Assembly: GCF_964340395.1 (NCBI RefSeq)
Contig: NC_135550.1
Location: forward strand, 23,228,176-23,292,175
From: Glandiceps talaboti
Lineage: Eukaryota > Hemichordata > Enteropneusta > Spengelidae
Reading direction: 5' to 3'
DNA: 64,000 bases
Position numbers and translations under genes: made by a program. The notes under the pieces were generated by a model. The model was not told the DNA's origin, did no database searches, and saw only the letters and a list, made by a program, of their open reading frames with translations. This document shows, piece after piece, positions 58,158-64,000 of this stretch. Each line of letters starts with the position of its first letter. Position 1 is the stretch's first letter.

Positions 58158-61100
58158 ATGACGCATCCCTTTGGCAAAGAGGAGGCGGTTTCGGCCGAAC
58201 AACGCTTCCGGTTTTTCTGCAACAACCTGAGACTTGGCCAATGGGAGTTAGCTCGTTCATGTATAAAACAGTGTCAATCACATCAGAATGAAGTGTCGAA
58301 AACGACCATCAAAGACATCCTCAACACAGCCGTGGAATGTCCATATGAATGCAGGTATATGTGAATGCATACATTTGTAGTTTTGGTAAGAGATTGCGGT
58401 CGCTAGTTGTGCCCACAGGCACTTGAATCAATACTCTTTCTACTATACATTTTTTAAAAATCATACAGAGTGATTCAAGTGCCTGTGGTTGTGCCCCTCA
58501 CGTTACACATGTTATTATAAGTGATTGAGATCTTTCTCATCGGTCTGTAGAGCCATGGCCAGTTCGCAAATGCAAATTGATGATTTAGAGTGATCACTTG
58601 ACATCAATGATGTATTGATCAATCAAATGAGGAAAGTAAACAATAGTTTATAATGTCTTAGTATTTCTCATTTCTCAAGAGTGAAGTTGAGAGAGATTCT
58701 TGAAAAGGTGGTATAACAATGTAGCAAATATGTATGACGGCAAACCAGAAAATATGATGACTCATATATCATTGTGATCTATTATTTGTCTATTTATCAT
58801 ATCATAATTAATACATATATGCCTCATTTAAATGCTATCAGTGAAGACATACAGATTAAATAGGGTGTTCTTTTTTGTAGTTCTGCCAGACAACTATTTT
58901 CTAAGATGTTTAATTCTTATCTGACATGGTTTCCTAAAAGGCACAGGGTTAAATCCCAGGTCCTCGCATACAAGCACATTTAAATAATTCATAACATCAC
59001 ACAAGTACCATTCTCTTTTTTTTGCCGTCTGTATGCGAGTAGGTTTGTTGGTAGATTTAGATAAAACAAACACATTTTGTTTTGCTCAAATTTCCATGCA
59101 AGGCCGTATTTCATACTATTTATGTATCTAAATGGTTGTTCAAGACAAAAGTTTTGAACTTTGACATTTACATTTCACCAGTCTAGTAGATCCTACACAA
59201 GCAGAAAATTGAATTTTACATGACATGCTAGCATTGTGGGTTTTTTTCTGTGTTTGTTTTTTCCCCTGTCTGCCTGGTAGGATTTGGGGGAAATTCAAGG
59301 ACAGCAAACAAAATATTAATTGATGGATCCTTATGCTGTTTTGACAAAATCTGTAAATTGTTGTTAGAGTTCATGTTATATATCATAATGTGTCACTGTT
59401 TGTTTCTTTGTTGTTTAATTGGTTGTTGTTTTCCCCTTTCCAGTTATGGTTCTGCTAGTCTTCCATCACCTAACCATTTATCCTGGTTGTGTTTACAAGA
59501 CTGTGAACATTATTTTGGAAAGGTAAAGTGTTTTGCTTTTCAGCTGCTCTCCTTGCAAACATTAAGACTTCCATATACTGATTTACAGAAAACTATGACA
59601 CTTTGTTCATTTGTAAAAGGAGCTAGGTGTACCTTGGCAGTCAGAGCAGAGTGACTTGGTCACCCCTTCACTTAGTGCACTGTAGAATTAGCAAGACGTG
59701 ATATAGTCACTAGTCTGGTGGGTGAGACTGTCTGTTATACTCAGATGATACTGCTTACTGCTGGTGTTTATGAAATTCATGCGTTAGTTGCTAGCCTGCC
59801 AACTTGCATATACTGATGGGTAATAGCTGACTCTTCCTTTAATTAAATATCCAAACTTGATTTGCTTTTAGTAGTTTGACTGCAACTCAAAGAGCTTCTC
59901 TGAGAAAAAGATTTGGGTTGATAATCTGAAACTTGGTCTGTGAATCAGGTGTAAAAATGTGATATATGGACAAAGAAATTAAATGCAATATGACTGGACA
60001 GACTAGAATATTATAGTGTTGACATATTTCTAGGAATGTTTCATTCATTAATTATGTGAAAATCAGTCATGATATGATGTAAGCTGTGTTATTTTTTTTG
60101 ACAGGATTCACTTCCAAGGCTCCTTCACAGAGATGTGGAATTTCGGCTACTATTATTTAGTTCGTGTTCCATGGATATATCAGCAAGTGTACTGAAGGTA
60201 AGGCTTTCACCAAAACACTTACTATGAAATCCTACAAACTTTCCTGAATAGCTTTGGAAAATATATTAAGACCTGCATTATGTTTGTGATGTGAACAATG
60301 TCAAAAGCTGAGGTTTACTACCAAAATATAACAAGAGTTAAGTGTTACAGATGTATTTATGATCCACAAGTAAGCTCCTAAAGTTAAATGTGCTGGAACT
60401 GAACACTTTTCTCCACAACTGGGTACTCAATATATATTTACATAAAACTAATCAAGGTTTAATTTACTGAGGGTACATGCTCTGAACTGCATTAAAATAC
60501 ACCTTATGATGTTGCTACACACAATGAACCTCAGAACTGAAAGAATGACCCACCATGATAAAATGACAACTTTGTACAGCAGTGAACTAAAGCTAATGTT
60601 GTATGTAGGTGCAGTATTATGCCAGTTTATAGTGTTAAAGTTGAGGTAGTGACTACTGATGTTTAGGCAAGCTTCATTAAGTAGTAAAACATACATAACC
60701 TTTTAGTGTAAAACAAAAATGACAAAAATATGCACGAGTTCCAGACTATGTCCTTTTGACAAGTGCAGCTGGAGGGTTCACTGAGGTGGAAATTTTTACA
60801 TACAGAATTATTTCTGACAATCTCAGTCTATTTATGTGATCTTATTACATTTCTATTTGATCACTAACTCATCCATCTATCATTGTATCAGTGTCTGTCA
60901 AAATACTCATCTGATTTTATCCATGCTAGCTGAAATTTACATTGATAGATTTACCACAGTGGTACTAATGTAAATTACATAAAATATAATAATGCTATAA
61001 TGTATTACATGAAATATTGTTATACAGGAAGTTCTGGAACAATACAAAATTTGGAAACCCATGAATATGCATACACTTAAATTGATAAAAATAAATTTTG

Positions 61101-64000
61101 TCTTTTTGTCGGTAGGGTCTGTATAACTACCATAACCATCTATTAACATATCAAGATGCTGGTGCTGGCTTTGTAGATGTGATACCAACCCTAGATTCTG
61201 AATGTTTAGAAGCACTTGGAAGGATTGTAGAGAAAGATCCTGTTTTAGGGTACACAATTATCAATTACATAAGCCTCAAGGGAAATGAGGAACACTTTGA
61301 AAACAACCAGAAATTACAACAGACTTATGTAGACTGTATACATAAGGACCTGCAAGCACTGAGGAATGAATCACTGGAGGACTTTTCAGTGTCTGGAATT
61401 GTAAGACATATGTGCGATACACTAAAATTACTAGATCCTGCCCCAAACATGAGAGCTCTTCAAATCCGGCCACTGTTCAGGGAAATTTTGAGACTCTTGG
61501 CAGAAAAGCCATCTATTGTTCAGTACTGTGATGTATATTCAGCATTGATGGGTAGAGACACAGTTTATTTGATTCAGCAGTTCTTTGACGTTGAAAATGA
61601 ATTCCGTCAAGAGATTGTGAAACACAGTGATTTGTCAATGTCTTATGTGAAAGACAACATAGACATCAGTCTGCAGGTATCACAACATAAGAATATAGAG
61701 AATTACTGGAAGGACATGTTTTATCGATGTCTGAAGTCAGAAAGTCATGCATTGGAAAATATAGTAGTAAGTAAACACTACTTCTGTTTAGCCTTGTCTC
61801 ACACTTTCTGAAAGAGGATTCTTGATGTTGACTAACACAGGGTGCTGTTTGAAGGCTAATTTTTTGAAGCTGAGTGGAATGGTCACTTTGTTAAATAGCA
61901 AAATTTTGCTGTATAGGGTACAAGTGGCACATCCTATACCTATAAATCCAAGAATGTTCATTTAATACTTGTGTATTCATTTGCATATCATATGTCTACA
62001 GCGAAGTGCAATAATGTTTTCAGTACCACTAGTATGCACACACACTGACCAGTACAAGTAATCACCAATACATATATGATAATAATGCATTACATATTTA
62101 TTTTAAATCCAGCAAACAGCTTTGCAGTTAATCAAAGAAGGATTGTTTGAAGAGTTGACAGCATTGCTATCACCTGAAAATTTGGAGCCATTGAAACCTT
62201 TGGTTCTTTTGTTAGGATGGAATTATTGTACAAATTGTTGTACAGCCACACAGTTACTGAATGCCTTGTGGATCAAACAAGTAAGTAATGGAGTTATTGT
62301 ACAAACTGTTGTATGGCCACACAGTTACTGAATGCCTTGTGGATCAAACGAGTAAGTAATGGAGTTATTGTACAAACTGTTGTATGGCCACACAGTTACT
62401 GAATGCCTTGTGGATCAAACAAGTAAGTAATGGAGTTATTGTACAAACTGTTGTACGGCCACACAGTTACTGAATGCCTTGTGGATCAAACAAGTAAGTA
62501 ATGGAGTTATTGTACAAACTGTTGTACGGCCACACAGTTACTGAATGCCTTGTGGATCAAACAAGCAATTACTTCGCCAAATTTTATGCAAGCATGCATC
62601 ATTTTCATAGCAACAACTGTTTTACTTTCCATATCAAAACGATTAGGCAGCATTAGATGTATACATTAAAATGTTCATGTCTTGGTCACTTTCAGGAAGT
62701 CAAGACCCAACCTGTGTTAGAGCAAGCCTGTAATAAACTTGCTTATCAAGTACAATTAGTGCAATGGTGTTTGCAGAAAGCACAGTGAGTAGTCTTTTAT
62801 TCAAGTACTCTTCTTCCATTAAGACTTGTCATCAGAATTCTTAAGAGATCTGTGTTCCATATTTAGGGACTGATTTAACGATACAGAATAAAAACAATAG
62901 TTATTGGTATTGATGATATAAATTTACATAACAATTTCAACATGTATGACGTTTACTTTTACTTTAATAGCTGCTTGAATGGGAATCAGATAGGACAGAG
63001 ATTGTTATGTCGTGGATGTAATTTTATGCCATTAATCTCAGAAAGGATAATGTACTTTTCAAGGATTTTATAAAGTGTAGGAGACAACAATATTACAGGT
63101 AACAGCACTTTCAGCTAGCTTACGGTATGAAAACATCAAGCATAAATGTTCATTATAATGACTATGTTGTGTCATTCTTTTTTTTTTAACAGACCAATAG
63201 TTACAGCTAGTGATTCTAGTTCACAGCACCAGAGAGCCAGTCATATGTTCCATGGTTTAGAAAACCACTCCATTCTCTATGTCCTACACAAATCCTTGTA
63301 CCTAGCTGATCTTGATGAGAAGCTGGTTCTTGATATTCTCCAAGAAAGGCCTGTACTACCAGCTACACATGGTAAGTTCAATTATAAACAGAGGATGTAA
63401 ACAAGAGAAAAATACAAAAGATGATTTTTGGAGATAATCTTACTTGTTATTGATGCAAGTGTTTTATTTTCAGCTATACATGGGATTTTAGAATTATGCT
63501 AATTTGCATGGGAATTGAAAATATCTCCTTCATTTTTTTCAGTTTAGTGAAACATTACTTGGTACAAGAATAGACCCTTGAATAAACTTCTCACCCAGCT
63601 GTACTGTTATATAGCTCTGTAACAAATCTGTTTTGTTTATGTTATTTTCTCTGTACACTCACTGCTCTGATGTCAATGTTTTTTCCCGTAGAAAGCAAAG
63701 GTGATGACGGGAAAGAGAAGAAGTCAGTAAGATTTGCACCGACAGAGGAGGAAGACAAGCAGTTATCTATTGAACAAGAAAGAGATGCAATCATCTACAG
63801 AAGTTACTGTGCCCTCAAACTAGTACTGGATGTAATGTGTTTCTGTAAACAAGGACCTAGTGGATATGACAACAACTCAGTCGCAGTGCAACTAGAATCC
63901 CCAACAGCTTCAAAATTAAACTCAGTGTCAAGAGAGTCTTGTGAAAACGATACCAAATCTGAAACTCAAATATTTACAGATATTTATAACAACCAAGTAA
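58158..64000 (+). CDS. ZFYVE26: ZFYVE26 (spastizin/SPG15) orthologue, N-terminal part, runs off the window
   Basis: Spastizin is a very large FYVE-finger protein that works with SPG11 and the AP-5 adaptor on late endosomes and lysosomes, in autophagic lysosome reformation, and at the midbody. Eight exons are seen: 58158-58354, 59444-59522, 60105-60197, 61116-61766, 62113-62280, 62696-62784, 63193-63371 and 63692 to beyond 64000. All are GT-AG with continuous phase, about 590 residues. The start MTHPFGKEEAVSAEQRFRFF matches human MNHPFGKEEAASQKQLFGFF, and an in-frame TAG lies 12 nt upstream. LVLLLGWNYC corresponds to human LVLLGWTHC, HSILYVLHKS to HSVLYTLHHL, and YRSYCALKLVLDVMC to YQGFCAMKYAIYALC. 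The FYVE finger lies near the C-terminus of the family (about 2500 aa) and is outside the window. Exon 5 ends in a 71-bp repeat that reiterates its splice donor. Confidence 0.95.
58355..61115 (+). other. First introns of ZFYVE26
   Basis: Introns 58355-59443, 59523-60104 and 60198-61115. The first holds a 74-bp hAT-type MITE (58414-58487). The rest is AT-rich with nothing else recognised. Introns after exon 4 (61767-62112), 6 (62785-63192) and 7 (63372-63691) are also featureless. Confidence 0.85.
58414..58487. mobile_element. hAT-type mini-MITE, 74 bp
   Basis: Perfect 17-bp inverted ends CACAGGCACTTGAATCA (58414-58430, and inverted at 58471-58487). The identical 8-bp duplication GTTGTGCC lies on both sides (58406-58413 and 58488-58495). 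The 8-bp duplication and CACAGG start agree with the hAT-type element at 39714, but the rest of the ends differ. It lies in ZFYVE26 intron 1, just after exon 1. Confidence 0.9.
62232..62577 (+). repeat. 71-bp tandem repeat x5 spanning exon 5 end and splice donor
   Basis: CAGTTACTGAATGCCTTGTG recurs at 62251, 62322, 62393, 62464 and 62535, an exact 71-bp period with one or two differences per copy. Each of the first four copies carries the exon end GATCAAAC(A/G)A followed by GTAAGTAATGG, so the splice donor is present four times; in the fifth it is changed to GCAATTAC. The first donor keeps the frame. Any downstream donor adds 71, 142 or 213 nt and meets an in-frame stop. Confidence 0.95.

Noticed and set aside
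59250-59654. 134-residue single-exon gene
   Set aside because: It runs through the acceptor, exon 2 and donor of ZFYVE26; only 59444-59522 fits the gene by phase and similarity.

Overview
This is a stretch of AT-rich animal nuclear DNA. It has four spliced genes with GT-AG introns of 0.1 to 15 kb, long intergenic spacers, many minisatellites and microsatellites, and several families of small inverted-repeat transposons. The gene set (an EHD1/3-type ATPase, a ZFYVE26/spastizin orthologue, a consortin-like protein and a CMGC kinase) and the repeat style suggest a marine invertebrate such as a hemichordate, cephalochordate or lophotrochozoan. I cannot place it more closely from sequence alone. 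No virus-derived element was recognised.

Layout: (1) 1-28021, plus strand: 3' part of a divergent DYRK/HIPK-like (CMGC) protein kinase gene. The N-lobe lies outside the window, six short exons carry most of the C-lobe, one intron is 15 kb, and a single 2.8-kb exon encodes a basic tail of about 926 residues with an octapeptide repeat. Two tiny phase-matched exons after it give a probable alternative C-terminus. (2) 31922-38025, minus strand: a complete ten-coding-exon consortin-like gene (466 aa; all exon phases close) with an acidic N-terminus, a TPR-like middle and a C-terminal membrane anchor. It converges on the kinase gene. (3) 38026-46926: spacer with a perfect hAT-type MITE and a 41-bp minisatellite. 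(4) 46927-52049, minus strand: a complete two-exon EHD ATPase (536 aa). (5) 52050-58157: repeat-rich spacer with a foldback element whose arms are inverted arrays of a 16-bp unit, a 1.75-kb inverted-repeat-bounded segment, and long GGT and ACAT microsatellites. (6) 58158-64000 and beyond, plus strand: 5' part of ZFYVE26, eight exons, running off the window.

Consortin, EHD and ZFYVE26 all act in membrane traffic (trans-Golgi sorting, endocytic recycling, endosome/lysosome reformation), so three of the four genes share a broad theme. Nothing in the sequence shows co-regulation beyond a perfect CRE palindrome upstream of both minus-strand genes. The most notable observations are the kinase tail with its coding minisatellite and acidic replacement of the DYRK YxY motif; two independent tandem duplications that straddle exon 3' ends and splice donors (100 bp in the kinase, 71 bp x5 in ZFYVE26); the inverted-array foldback element; and five MITEs with readable target-site duplications.
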